Of a DNA stretch of 64,000 bases, positions 43,603-52,696 are shown piece after piece. This DNA comes from Sphingomonas cavernae (GTDB lineage: Bacteria; Pseudomonadota; Alphaproteobacteria; Sphingomonadales; Sphingomonadaceae): contig NZ_QYUM01000003.1 in NCBI RefSeq assembly GCF_003590775.1, positions 622,501 through 686,500 on the forward strand, in the 5' to 3' direction. The translations under genes were made by a program, and so were the position numbers. The notes beneath the pieces are model-generated. The model made no database searches. It was given only the letters and a program-made list of their open reading frames with translations, and was not told the DNA's origin. Position 1 is the first letter of the stretch. Each line of letters starts with the position of its first letter.

Positions 43603-44493
43603 ATGGCATCCGTCGCGTTCAAATTGGGCAAGGCCCTGCCTGTTCCATTCCTTATGGCGGTGTTCGCGGGGTCGGCGGTGGCCACGGCCATCCTGTTCCT
43701 GCCCATCACTCTGTTAGAGACGATCGTGGTCGCGTCTGGCCTGCCCAAGCTGGTTCCTGCCGCCGCAGCGCCGCTGGGCGTCACTGCGCGCGCCCTGTGC
43801 GCCATTGGCGGGGCCGCTGTCGCGATGATGCTGACCGCGGGTGGGCTGACTATCGTTGACCGCGTAGCGCGCGCATTGCCACGCCGCGCACGGCCCGAAC
43901 CGCTGGTGGTCGAGGAATTTGCGCCACGCCGCCGCGTCCTTGCGAACGTCGAGGAGACGGAGCCGCGCCGTCCGATCTTCGCCGAGAGCGATCTTGGCGG
44001 ATCCTTCGACGTCCCGGCCTCCGCGGCGCTCATCGAAGCGTCCGAAGAACCCTATGAGCTTGTCGAGCCCGTCGTCGAGGAACAGGCCGATCTTCTCGAT
44101 CTGTCTCCTATCGCACGCGCTATGTGGCAGGTGCCGCCGCGGCTGCCCAATATCGCGATCGAGATCGAGGACGCGCCAGCATTGGACGAAGCGGACCAGG
44201 GAGAGTTCGCAGAATTCGCGCCTCTCGAGGATGAGCCCGCCGATGCGCCGTTGTCCGAACCCGTTTCCGTATTTGGTGCGCCGACGCCTGAGGCCGAAGA
44301 TCGCAACTCGCTCAGTCTGACCGAACTGCTCCACCGACTGGAAACGGGGTTGGAACGCAAGCGTCGCACGGTCGCCGCAGTTCCCGTATCCGAGCCGCGC
44401 CCGGCTGTCCGAGCCGGCTCGATCAGCGATATGGACGAGGCACTGCGCGATGCGCTGGGCACACTGCGGCGGATGAGCGCAAACAGCCGCTGA
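43603..44493 (+). CDS. membrane-anchored hypothetical protein with acidic tail
   Basis: 296 residues, AAGGATAAGG just upstream, 11 bases after the glycosyltransferase stop, so probably the same operon. Two TM helices (about 12-45 and 60-85) precede a long, Glu/Pro-rich cytoplasmic region with low complexity, ending in a short charged helix (L-L-H-R-L-E-T-G-L-E-R-K-R-R). No domain recognised. The layout suggests a scaffold or regulatory protein at the membrane. Confidence 0.68.
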   Translation: MASVAFKLGKALPVPFLMAVFAGSAVATAILFLPITLLETIVVASGLPKLVPAAAAPLGVTARALCAIGGAAVAMMLTAGGLTIVDRVARALPRRARPEPLVVEEFAPRRRVLANVEETEPRRPIFAESDLGGSFDVPASAALIEASEEPYELVEPVVEEQADLLDLSPIARAMWQVPPRLPNIAIEIEDAPALDEADQGEFAEFAPLEDEPADAPLSEPVSVFGAPTPEAEDRNSLSLTELLHRLETGLERKRRTVAAVPVSEPRPAVRAGSISDMDEALRDALGTLRRMSANSR

Positions 44494-44499
44494 CGCGGC

Positions 44500-44814
44500 T
44501 CAGGCCGCCTCCACCGTTAACGCCTCGATCTCGAAACATCCGGGCGTACCACCCGAAGGCACGAAGCCGATATCTGCCAGAATATGCCCGGGCAATGGCA
44601 TGTCGGCTTCTCCAAGCGCAGCGCCCGCCCGACTGAGCCGGTCTCGCATATCGTCGGTGGCATCCTCGATCGCGAAACCAAACTGGTGCCGCGCCCCGGA
44701 AAATGTGGCGCTCGCCCAGCGCTCGCTACGACTTGAGCATAGCAGCAGGGCGAGCCCATGGGCGTCGAAATAGGCGCGCAGCCGACGCGAGAGTATGTCA
44801 TGCGCGTCCCTCAT
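44500..44814 (-). CDS. hypothetical protein (104 aa), second gene of a LexA-boxed operon
   Basis: 104 residues from ATG 44814, overlapping the upstream stop as ATGA. Soluble, mixed alpha/beta: H-D-I-L-S-R-R-L-R-A-Y-F at the N-terminus and F-A-I-E-D-A-T-D-D-M-R-D-R-L in the middle. Unknown family. The in-frame codons upstream of 44814 are antisense/shadow of the 62-residue gene. Transcribed leftward from the promoter region that holds the LexA box at 45032. Confidence 0.68.
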   Translation of the reverse strand: MRDAHDILSRRLRAYFDAHGLALLLCSSRSERWASATFSGARHQFGFAIEDATDDMRDRLSRAGAALGEADMPLPGHILADIGFVPSGGTPGCFEIEALTVEAA

Positions 44815-44999
44815 GCGCCTGTTCCCGTATCGGTGGCGTCCATGTAGCGCACAACGCGCGCGGTCAGCCGCGCGCCCGGTTCGCGGCCATTGCGCAGATC
44901 GTGAACGAGCCGCGGGTCCCGGACCGCCTCGCGCCCGAAGCGCGTGGCAGGGATGTCGTGTCGCCGCAAATGCCTCTCGATCCGCCTGAGCAGGTGCAT
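44811..44999 (-). CDS. small basic protein, possible HTH (62 aa)
   Basis: 62 residues from ATG 44999, preceded by GGAGG at six bases. The sequence is Arg-rich: M-H-L-L-R-R-I-E-R-H-L-R-R, then T-R-F-G-R-E-A-V-R-D-P-R-L-V-H-D-L-R-N-G-R-E, a spacing of helices that resembles an HTH of the Cro/XRE kind (inference only). First gene of a two-gene operon; a GTTC-N7-GTTC LexA box lies 33 bases upstream of the start. Confidence 0.68.
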   Translation of the reverse strand: MHLLRRIERHLRRHDIPATRFGREAVRDPRLVHDLRNGREPGARLTARVVRYMDATDTGTGA

Positions 45000-45031
45000 G
45001 CCTTGCCTCCATAAGAGAATCAGTCTGTGAT

Positions 45032-45046
45032 GTTCTCTTTTTGTTC
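45032..45046. promoter_or_regulatory. LexA (SOS) box, alphaproteobacterial type
   Basis: GTTC-TCTTTTT-GTTC: two direct GTTC half-sites separated by exactly seven bases, with an A/T-rich spacer. This is the established LexA-binding pattern of Alphaproteobacteria. It lies 33 bases upstream of the 62-residue gene on the minus strand and about 50 bases upstream of the S24 gene on the plus strand. The surrounding AAGAGAA/TTCTCTT inverted repeat (45013-45019 with 45033-45039) partly overlaps it. Confidence 0.75.
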
Positions 45047-45052
45047 CGTCAT

Positions 45053-45078
45053 TTCCTACTTGTCTAGGAATTTTCCTA
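45053..45078. promoter_or_regulatory. probable S24-repressor operator (three half-sites)
   Basis: TTCCTA at 45053-45058, its complement TAGGAA at 45065-45070, and TTCCTA again at 45073-45078. The inner pair forms a perfect 14-base dyad, 17 bases before the S24 gene start. The position is what an autoregulating repressor would need. Confidence 0.6.
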
Positions 45079-45094
45079 TCGTTAGAATGTAAAT

Positions 45095-45769
45095 ATGGAT
45101 CCGGCAGAAATCCGAGCTAATCTCGAAGGGGTTATCCGCGACCGAGGAGAGGATTTTGCCTCTTTGTCGCGTATGATCGGCCGCAATCCGGCCTATATCC
45201 AGCAATTCATCAAGCGCGGCGTTCCCAAGAAGCTCGACGAGGATGACCGGCGCCTTCTCGCGGAATATTTCGGGATTGATGAGGCGATATTGGGTGGTCC
45301 GGCGCGGGGGCGTGCCTCGCCATCGAAATCGACGCTGCGCGATGCCCCCGATCTGATCCTCGTCCCCCGGCTCGACGTCGGCGCTTCGGCGGGGCCGGGC
45401 GCGCTCGGCGCGGACGACCGGGTGCGGGTCAACCTGGCATTTCAGTCGGGGTGGCTGCGTGCGCTGATCGGCGGCAATCCCACGGGGCTTTCGATGATCG
45501 CGGTCGAGGGCGATTCGATGGCGCCCACGCTTGCCGATGGTGACGAGATTCTGGTCGATCGCAGCGATGCGGTCGAACGTCTGCGTGATGGCATCTATGT
45601 GCTGCGCATCGAAGACGCGCTGATCGTCAAGCGGCTGGCGGTCAATCCGTCGGGACGGCGGTTCACGATCCGCAGCGACAATCCCGCCTATCCCGATTGG
45701 GTTGATTGCAACCCTGACAATGTGGCGGTGATCGGACGGGTCGTCTGGGCGGGGCGCAAAATCACCTAA
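45095..45769 (+). CDS. LexA-like repressor with S24 peptidase domain
   Basis: 224 residues. An HTH (about 18-62: A-S-L-S-R-M-I-G-R-N-P-A-Y-I-Q-Q-F-I) is followed by an S24 domain with Ser141 in E-G-D-S-M-A-P-T and Lys179 in A-L-I-V-K-R, the Ser-Lys dyad. A possible self-cleavage pair Ala99-Gly100 lies in A-S-A-G-P-G. It is thus likely a self-cleaving repressor, but not LexA itself, whose HTH differs. Divergent from the LexA-boxed operon. Upstream half-sites suggest autoregulation. Confidence 0.88.
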   Translation: MDPAEIRANLEGVIRDRGEDFASLSRMIGRNPAYIQQFIKRGVPKKLDEDDRRLLAEYFGIDEAILGGPARGRASPSKSTLRDAPDLILVPRLDVGASAGPGALGADDRVRVNLAFQSGWLRALIGGNPTGLSMIAVEGDSMAPTLADGDEILVDRSDAVERLRDGIYVLRIEDALIVKRLAVNPSGRRFTIRSDNPAYPDWVDCNPDNVAVIGRVVWAGRKIT

Positions 45770-45792
45770 TCAGGCTCTCAAACGATCAAGGT

Positions 45793-45972
45793 CTAGCGGC
45801 GGCGCTTGTCCCAAAGCCATGTCGCGACCGCGATCGCGACGCCGAGGCCGACGCCGCCGAGAAATCCCATCGAAGGCTGGCCGGCGACCGCGCCGATGAC
45901 GACGCCGAGAATCGCGCAAAGCGCGATGGCTGCGCCGCCCGCAAGCGGCGTGGAAGAGGGTTTCTGCGTCAT
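45793..45972 (-). CDS. small glycine-rich membrane protein (59 aa)
   Basis: 59 residues from ATG 45972. Two TM segments rich in Gly and Ala (about 12-30 and 36-53: G-F-L-G-G-V-G-L-G-V-A-I-A-V-A-T-W-L-W) with a basic end D-K-R-R-R, the look of a small inner-membrane protein. No relatives named. Convergent with the S24 gene, stop only 23 bases from its stop. Confidence 0.62.
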   Translation of the reverse strand: MTQKPSSTPLAGGAAIALCAILGVVIGAVAGQPSMGFLGGVGLGVAIAVATWLWDKRRR

Positions 45973-46156
45973 GTCGACGCCCCTTGCCACGTCCCGGCGC
46001 GGCACACCAGCCGTCCCGATGCGGGGCGGATGTCCCGAAACGGCATTGGGATAATGCATCGTTGACCATCACATGGCGCGGTTCGATTGGACGCGGCCAA
46101 ATGGCACGGCTCTTGATGGAGAGTTCCCACGGGTAGTTGAGCGGGGGACACTGGGA

Positions 46157-46363
46157 ATGGCGCCATATGTCGCGGATCGGGCATGTTATGACGAGGCGGT
46201 CGGCCTGATGGCGCGCTTCGGCGACGATGCGGGGTTCGAGGCCGCTGCGCGCGCGGACGTGAGCCGCGATCGCGGCAATGTGCGCAATTTTTGCCGTTGG
46301 CGACAGATTGAACGATTGATCGTGCATCTGTCGCGAGAGGACGCTCCCGCCGTCGTTCACTGA
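46157..46363 (+). CDS. hypothetical protein (68 aa)
   Basis: 68 residues from ATG 46157; an ATG at 46073 would add 28 residues without a better RBS. The core A-R-F-G-D-D-A-G-F-E-A-A-A-R-A-D-x-S-R-D-R-G-N-V followed by F-C-R-W-R-Q-I-E-R-L-I-V-H-L-S is characteristic of unannotated small proteins found across sphingomonads. Probably a helical cytoplasmic protein; function unknown. Confidence 0.65.
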   Translation: MAPYVADRACYDEAVGLMARFGDDAGFEAAARADVSRDRGNVRNFCRWRQIERLIVHLSREDAPAVVH

Positions 46364-46456
46364 AATCGTGATCAATCGTGGTTTTTGTGGCCTGATCGCA
46401 TTCGCCATATGCCAACGGCGCTGGCGGGACCCGGAAAGTCCCGCTAACTAAGGCGC

Positions 46457-48448
46457 ATGCGTCTCAACTTTCTGCAGCCTTGCGCCCAAGCTTCTGCGCT
46501 GGTTGCGCTTATCATGTGCGGCGAGATGCAGCCCCTCCATGCGCAGCAAGAGGTGCAGACGCAGGAGCCGATGTTCGATCCCGAGGCGCCGATGGCGGAC
46601 ATGCCCGATTTCGGCGTCGAATGGCCCGATCTCGAAAAAATGCCCGAGCTTTCCGAGGATGAAGCGCTCGAAACACCCGGAGCGCCCGGAACATCTGAAG
46701 TGCCCGCCGCCGTCGATATTGCCGGCGAGCGGCGTTACGGCGTGCGCGTCGACGGGCTCGACAAGATTGAATCCCATCTGATGCATGCCCGCTTCAAGGA
46801 ACTCTCGACGCTCGAACAGGGAAAGGGCAAGCCCGCCAACGCCGCGCAGATCGACAGGCGTGCGCGCGAGGATGAAGAACTGCTCGAAACGTTGATGCGT
46901 TCCTCTGGCTATTACGATGCGCGCGTAGACACCAAGGTCGAGGTCGAGGCCAATGGGCATGTTCTCGTCGTCCTTACCGTCGAACCTGGAGAGGTCTATC
47001 GCTTTACGGATGTCGACGTCCGCGGCATCGATCAGGCGGGCGACAAGGCGGAGGCGCTGCGCGACGCGTTCAAGGTCACCGAGAACGATCCCGTTGATGC
47101 GGACAAGGTGCTGGCGGGCGAAGCGGCGCTGCGCCAGAAGATCGGCCGCGAGGGCTTTCCTTTTGCCAAGGTCAGCGAACCGGAAGTTGTGGTCGACCAT
47201 GAGGACCGCACCGCGACGCTCGTCCTCAATGTCGAGCCCGGCGCGCCGCGCAAGTTCGGCAAGGTCACCGTCGCCAATGACGACGTGTTCAGTGCGCGCC
47301 ACATCCAGCGGATCGGCCGATTCAAACCCGGCGATCCATACGACTCCGCCGACATTGACGATCTGCGTCGCGCGTTGATCGCGACGGGGCTCGTCTCCTC
47401 GGCCAAGGTTCAGCCGGTTCCCGGCGCGACTCCCGACACCGTCGACGTCGCCGTCGCGATCGAGCCCGCGCCGCCCCGGACGATCGCGGGCGAGCTTGGC
47501 TATGGCACGGGCGAGGGTGCGCGCCTCGAGGCGAGCTGGCAGCACCGCAATTTCCTCAAGCCCGAGGGCGCGGTGACGGTGCGCGGCGTCGTGGGAACGC
47601 AGGAACAACTGATCAGCGTCCAGTTCCGCCGCAACAACTTCATGAAGCGTGACCGCGTGCTCAACGCCCAGGTCGCCGCACAGCATGAGGAGCGCGACGC
47701 ATATGAGGCGCGAACCTTCACGATCTCGGGCAATATCGAGCGGCAGAGCAACCTCGTCTTTCAAAAGAAATGGACCTGGTCGATCGGCGCCGAGATGCTC
47801 GCTTCCGACGAACGCGATACCGTCGGTCCCGATGCGACACCCCGCCGCCGGACCTTCTTCATCGGCGCCTTGCCCGGAACATTGGGCTATGACAGCACCG
47901 ACAATCTGCTGGACCCGACCAAGGGCTTTCGTCTCAGCGGCCGCGTCTCCCCGGAACTGTCATTCCAGGATGGCACATTCGGCTATGTGAAGACGCAGAT
48001 CGACGGGAGTATCTATCATCCGGTCAGCGACAGGATCGTGCTTGCCGGCAGGACGCGGCTTGGCACGATCTACGGCGTCGAAAGCGATCGGATCGCACCG
48101 TCGCGGCGCTTCTATGCAGGCGGCGGCGGGTCCGTGCGCGGCTATGGATATCAGTCGATCGGTCCACGCGACGGCAACAATGATCCGATCGGCGGCAAAA
48201 GCCTCATAGAATTCTCGCTCGAGGCGCGTGTGCGCTTCGGCAATTTCGGGGTCGTGCCCTTCGTCGATGCGGGTAACATCAGCACAGGTACGCTTCCCGA
48301 TATTGGCAAATTGCGCGTCGGCGCGGGGATCGGCGCGCGCTATTACACCAGTTTCGGTCCCATTCGCATTGACGTGGGCACACCGCTCAACCCGCAGCCG
48401 GGGGACGCCAAAATCGCTGTCTATGTGTCGCTGGGGCAGGCCTTTTGA
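46457..48448 (+). CDS. tamA: TamA-type outer-membrane protein (Omp85 family)
   Basis: 663 residues. A signal peptide (about 1-30) is followed by POTRA domains (about 90-340) and a beta-barrel to the end. The Omp85 lid motif V-R-G-Y-G-Y is present near residue 560, and the chain ends on the aromatic-terminal strand V-S-L-G-Q-A-F. Works with TamB next door in outer-membrane protein insertion or lipid transport across the envelope. The stop overlaps the TamB start (TGATG). Confidence 0.94.
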   Translation: MRLNFLQPCAQASALVALIMCGEMQPLHAQQEVQTQEPMFDPEAPMADMPDFGVEWPDLEKMPELSEDEALETPGAPGTSEVPAAVDIAGERRYGVRVDGLDKIESHLMHARFKELSTLEQGKGKPANAAQIDRRAREDEELLETLMRSSGYYDARVDTKVEVEANGHVLVVLTVEPGEVYRFTDVDVRGIDQAGDKAEALRDAFKVTENDPVDADKVLAGEAALRQKIGREGFPFAKVSEPEVVVDHEDRTATLVLNVEPGAPRKFGKVTVANDDVFSARHIQRIGRFKPGDPYDSADIDDLRRALIATGLVSSAKVQPVPGATPDTVDVAVAIEPAPPRTIAGELGYGTGEGARLEASWQHRNFLKPEGAVTVRGVVGTQEQLISVQFRRNNFMKRDRVLNAQVAAQHEERDAYEARTFTISGNIERQSNLVFQKKWTWSIGAEMLASDERDTVGPDATPRRRTFFIGALPGTLGYDSTDNLLDPTKGFRLSGRVSPELSFQDGTFGYVKTQIDGSIYHPVSDRIVLAGRTRLGTIYGVESDRIAPSRRFYAGGGGSVRGYGYQSIGPRDGNNDPIGGKSLIEFSLEARVRFGNFGVVPFVDAGNISTGTLPDIGKLRVGAGIGARYYTSFGPIRIDVGTPLNPQPGDAKIAVYVSLGQAF

Positions 48449-51400
48449 TGGCGGAGGAGGCACCCCCCGTTGCGCGGCGCAATCCCATGGGACGCGCGCT
48501 GGCATGGCTGCTGGGGGGCGTCTTCACGCTGGGGCTGCTCGTGCTGGTCGCGCTTTGGGCGATCGACACGAGCCCCGGCCACCGCTTCATCATCGACCGC
48601 ATCGAACGGCTGGCGCCGCAATCGGGGCTCAAGATCAGGATCGGGCGGATCGACGGATCGATCTACAACCGCGCGCGCCTGCGCGACGTGCGCGTCTATG
48701 ATTCAGAAGGGTTGCTTTTCGACTCTCCCGATATCCGGCTTCACTGGACTCCGATCGCCTGGCTCAGGAACACGCTCGACATCACCAGCGCCACCGCGCC
48801 GCTCGCGACGCTGCACAAGGCGCCAAAGTTCAGGCCGCCGGAGAAGCCGGGTCCGATTTTGCCGGGCTTCGATATCCGTGTTGGCGAACTGCGCATCGAC
48901 CGGCTGAGGATCGAGCCCGCGATCGCAGGCCAGCGTCGGATCGGGCGATTGGCGGGATCGGCGGACATCCGTTCGGGGCGCGCCAAGGTCAATCTCGACG
49001 CGCTCGTCGAAGGAGGCGGGGACAGCCTGAAGCTGGTTCTCGACGCCGAACCCGATCGCGACCGCTTCGACGTGGACTTCGATCTCAACACCCCCGCACG
49101 CGGCGTGTTTGCCAAATTGCTCGGTACCGACCGACCCATTCGGGCCGCGATCAAGGGTGACGGTCGGTGGAAGAGCTGGAAGGGCACCGCGCGCGTCGAC
49201 ATGTCGGCCAAGCGCATCGTCGATCTTGACCTGGGCGTGGACGACGGCGTTTACACGCTCGCCGGCACGCTCGTTCCCGCGGCGGTCAATCAGGGCAAGC
49301 TTGCGCGGCTGACCGCACCGCGGATCGCGGTTGCCGGGCGCGGCACGCTCGCGGAGCGTCGCCTCGATATGGAGCTGGCGCTGCGCGCGCGCGCTCTGCT
49401 GGTGAAGGCTGACGGCGTGGTCGATCTCGGCCGCTCGTCGCTCGACGACATGCGCGTGACCGCCGATCTGCTCCAGCCCAGGGCGCTGTTCCCCAACATG
49501 ACGGGACGCGGCATCAAACTTCAGACGCTGTTCGATGGCCCGTTCGCCACCGCCCGCTTTGAATATCTGCTGACCGCGCCGCACGTCGCTTTTGACCAGA
49601 CCGGGTTCGAGCAGGTCCGCGCCGCGGGCAAGGGCAGGTTGTCCAAATCGCCCATCACGCTTCCGGTCAGGCTCACCGCGCGCCGCGTGACGGGCGTGGG
49701 CGATGTGGCTGGCGGCATTCTCGCCAATCTTTCGGTCGACGGCATATTGAAGGTGACGGCGCAGACCGTGACCGGCGACGCGCTCCAGCTCCGTTCGGAC
49801 AAGCTCCGGAGCAAGATCTCGGTCTTCCTCGATCTTGTCACGGGACGCTATGATGTCAGCCTGACGGGTCAGCTCAACCGCTACCTGATCCCGGGGCTGG
49901 GCATCGTCGACGTCAAGGCCGATTTCAAGGTCGTTCCCGGGCCAGGGGGCAAGGGCACGCGCATCGTCGGCAAGGGGCAGGCCTGGGTTCGCCGCTTCGA
50001 CAACGCGTTCCTGCGCGGGTTGGCGGGCGGCTTGCCGGTCATCACCACCGCGCTCGAGCGCGGGCCCGACGGCATCCTGTACTTCCGCGGACTGAAGCTG
50101 ACCGCACCCGCAATCAGCCTGACGGGCAGTGGCGTGCGCCGCCGTGACGGCACCTTCCATTTCGAGGGAAGCGGCCGACAGCGGCAATATGGCGCGTTCA
50201 AGCTGAAGCTCGATGGACAGATCGACCGGCCAAAGCTCGATATCGTGCTCGCGCGGCCGATGGATGCGCTTGGCCTCAGCGACGTCCACCTCACGCTCGA
50301 TCCAACCAGGGAGGGCTTTGCCTATCAGGCGGCAGGCGGCTCGACGCTCGGGCCTTTCACCAGCAATGGCGCCATCCTGTTACCCCAGGGTCAGCCCGCA
50401 ACGATCGCGATCGCAGACCTCAAGGTCTCGGGCACTACCGCCAAGGGGCAGCTCAGAAGCCTTCCGGGCGGGTTTGACGGGCGGCTCGACATTGCGGGGG
50501 GCGGGCTTTCCGGCAGCCTCGCCTTTGCGCCTGTCGGCGATGTCCAGCAAATCGTCGCGGATCTGACCGCCAGCGGCGCACGCTTCGAAGGGCCGCCGGA
50601 GATCGCGATCCGTCGTGGCCGTGTACAGGCGACGATGCTGCTCGATCCTGCCGGCACCGCGATCGACGCCGATTTCGACCTGAGAGGCTTCCGCCGCGGC
50701 ACGATCCACTTGTCACGACTTCAGGGCACCGCAAAGCTCAAGGCCGGCGTGGGGCAGGTTCGCGCACTGGTCCGTGGCGCGCGCGGCCGCGCCTTCGACT
50801 TGCAGTTGGTTGCCGATATTTCAGCCGATCAATACCGCCTCACCGGTGAGGGCACGATCGACCAGCGGCCCGTCAAACTCTCGGGTCCTGCGGTGCTCAC
50901 GCGCGAGGGCGATGGCTGGCGGCTTGCGCCCACCGGCGTCAGCTTCAGCGGCGGCGCGGTCAAGGTCGCAGGGCGGTTCGGCGGCGGGACCAACGAGGTC
51001 GATGCCGCGCTTGAGCGTATGCCGCTTTCGGTGCTCGACATGATTTGGCCCGACCTTGGTCTGAGTGGCGTCGCGACGGGCAAGCTCAACTACCGTCAGG
51101 AAGGCGATTCCAGCCAACCGTCGGGTCGCGCCGACCTGCGGCTGCGCGGGCTCAGTCGCTCCGGGCTCGTCCTCTCTTCCAAGCCCATCGACATGGGCGT
51201 CACCGCGGTTCTCGACGGCACCAAGCTCGCGGCGCGTGCGGTTGTCGCCAGCGATGGCAAGACAATCGGCCGCGCGCAGGCGCGGATCGCGCCGCTTGCG
51301 GGCGGGGGCGATCTGATGACGCGGCTCCAGAACGCCCCGCTCTTCGCGCAGGTGCGCTATAACGGCCCGGCGGACACGCTCTGGCGCCTGACCGGGGTCG

Positions 51401-52620
51401 AGATTTTCGACCTGTCCGGCCCCGTCGCGATCGGCGGCGATGTCACCGGCCGCCTCGCCGACCCCGTGATCCGCGGATCGGTGCGGACCGAGAATGCGCG
51501 GCTCGAAAGTGCGGTCACGGGCACGTTGCTGACCAATCTGAAAGCCAGTGGCCGCTTCAACGGTTCGCAACTGGTTGTCGATCAGATGAGCGCGACCGCG
51601 GGACAAGGCGGGTCGATCACCGGGCGCGGACGCTTCAACCTCGCCGCTGCCGAGGGGTTCGGTATTGATCTTGCGCTCACTGCCAAGGATGCGGTGCTGC
51701 TCAATCGCGACGATATTGGCGCGACGGTCACGGGGCCGATCACGATCCGCTCCGACGGCCGGGGTGGCGTGATTTCGGGCGATGTCGATGTCGTCAAAAG
51801 CCGTTTCGTCCTCGGCCGTGCTTCGGCGGCGCAAGCGATTCCACGCCTCAAGGTGGTCGAGCTCAACCGTGCGGGCGAGGAGATAGAACGCCCGCAGGCG
51901 GCAGTGCCCTGGCGGCTCGATATCAAGGCCAATGCGCGCAACCGGCTGGTGGTGACGGGGCTTGGTCTCGACAGCGAGTGGCGCGCCGATCTGGATATCG
52001 GCGGTACCGTCGAGGCCCCCGCAATCGTTGGCCGCGCCGACCTGGTTCGCGGCGGCTATGAATTTGCGGGACGTCGTTTCGACCTGTCACGCGGCACGAT
52101 ACGCTTCAGTGGCAACACACCCGTCGATCCGACGCTTGATATCCTCGCGGAGGCCAACGTCCAGGGGCTCAGCGCGACCATCCGCGTCACCGGCACCGGC
52201 CAACGCCCCGAGATCGCTTTCAGGAGCATTCCGGCGATGCCCGAGGACGAGCTGCTGTCGCGGCTATTGTTCGGCACGTCGATCACCAACCTGTCCGCGC
52301 CTGAGGCGCTCCAGCTCGCAGCCGCGGTGGCGGCGCTGCAAGGCGGGGGTGACGGGCTCAACCCGATCAACGCGGTTCGTCAGGCGGCGGGGCTCGACCG
52401 GCTGCGCATCCTTCCGGCGGATACGACGACGGGGCAGGGGACTTCGGTCGCTGCGGGCAAATATCTGACGCGTCGCACCTATGTCGAGGTGATCACCGAC
52501 GGGCAGGGTTATTCGGCGACGCGCGTCGAATTCCAGATCACGCGCTGGTTGTCGATCCTTGGCGCAATCTCCACAATAGGACGCGAGAGCGTGAACGTTC
52601 GCATCTCGAAGGATTACTAA
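48448..52620 (+). CDS. tamB: translocation/assembly module protein TamB
   Basis: 1390 residues from ATG 48448, inside the tamA stop. One N-terminal TM anchor (about 15-40) leads to a very long repetitive beta-rich region (AsmA-like at its start), typical of the bridge-like lipid-transfer TamB/YhdP group. The C-terminal DUF490 domain (about 1050-1390) ends V-N-V-R-I-S-K-D-Y, the usual terminal strand. Spans the periplasm to reach TamA. Longer than the E. coli protein (1259 residues) but normal for alphaproteobacteria. Confidence 0.95.
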   Translation: MAEEAPPVARRNPMGRALAWLLGGVFTLGLLVLVALWAIDTSPGHRFIIDRIERLAPQSGLKIRIGRIDGSIYNRARLRDVRVYDSEGLLFDSPDIRLHWTPIAWLRNTLDITSATAPLATLHKAPKFRPPEKPGPILPGFDIRVGELRIDRLRIEPAIAGQRRIGRLAGSADIRSGRAKVNLDALVEGGGDSLKLVLDAEPDRDRFDVDFDLNTPARGVFAKLLGTDRPIRAAIKGDGRWKSWKGTARVDMSAKRIVDLDLGVDDGVYTLAGTLVPAAVNQGKLARLTAPRIAVAGRGTLAERRLDMELALRARALLVKADGVVDLGRSSLDDMRVTADLLQPRALFPNMTGRGIKLQTLFDGPFATARFEYLLTAPHVAFDQTGFEQVRAAGKGRLSKSPITLPVRLTARRVTGVGDVAGGILANLSVDGILKVTAQTVTGDALQLRSDKLRSKISVFLDLVTGRYDVSLTGQLNRYLIPGLGIVDVKADFKVVPGPGGKGTRIVGKGQAWVRRFDNAFLRGLAGGLPVITTALERGPDGILYFRGLKLTAPAISLTGSGVRRRDGTFHFEGSGRQRQYGAFKLKLDGQIDRPKLDIVLARPMDALGLSDVHLTLDPTREGFAYQAAGGSTLGPFTSNGAILLPQGQPATIAIADLKVSGTTAKGQLRSLPGGFDGRLDIAGGGLSGSLAFAPVGDVQQIVADLTASGARFEGPPEIAIRRGRVQATMLLDPAGTAIDADFDLRGFRRGTIHLSRLQGTAKLKAGVGQVRALVRGARGRAFDLQLVADISADQYRLTGEGTIDQRPVKLSGPAVLTREGDGWRLAPTGVSFSGGAVKVAGRFGGGTNEVDAALERMPLSVLDMIWPDLGLSGVATGKLNYRQEGDSSQPSGRADLRLRGLSRSGLVLSSKPIDMGVTAVLDGTKLAARAVVASDGKTIGRAQARIAPLAGGGDLMTRLQNAPLFAQVRYNGPADTLWRLTGVEIFDLSGPVAIGGDVTGRLADPVIRGSVRTENARLESAVTGTLLTNLKASGRFNGSQLVVDQMSATAGQGGSITGRGRFNLAAAEGFGIDLALTAKDAVLLNRDDIGATVTGPITIRSDGRGGVISGDVDVVKSRFVLGRASAAQAIPRLKVVELNRAGEEIERPQAAVPWRLDIKANARNRLVVTGLGLDSEWRADLDIGGTVEAPAIVGRADLVRGGYEFAGRRFDLSRGTIRFSGNTPVDPTLDILAEANVQGLSATIRVTGTGQRPEIAFRSIPAMPEDELLSRLLFGTSITNLSAPEALQLAAAVAALQGGGDGLNPINAVRQAAGLDRLRILPADTTTGQGTSVAAGKYLTRRTYVEVITDGQGYSATRVEFQITRWLSILGAISTIGRESVNVRISKDY

Positions 52621-52696
52621 GCCAGGGCACTTTCCGGAGAAGTGGGAACCGGTTTTCCGATCAGGAAGCGCCCAAGACAGAAAGCAAGGAGCGAGT

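Noticed and set aside
48703-50289. 528-codon minus-strand ORF
   Set aside because: Antisense to tamB; composition of a shadow frame.
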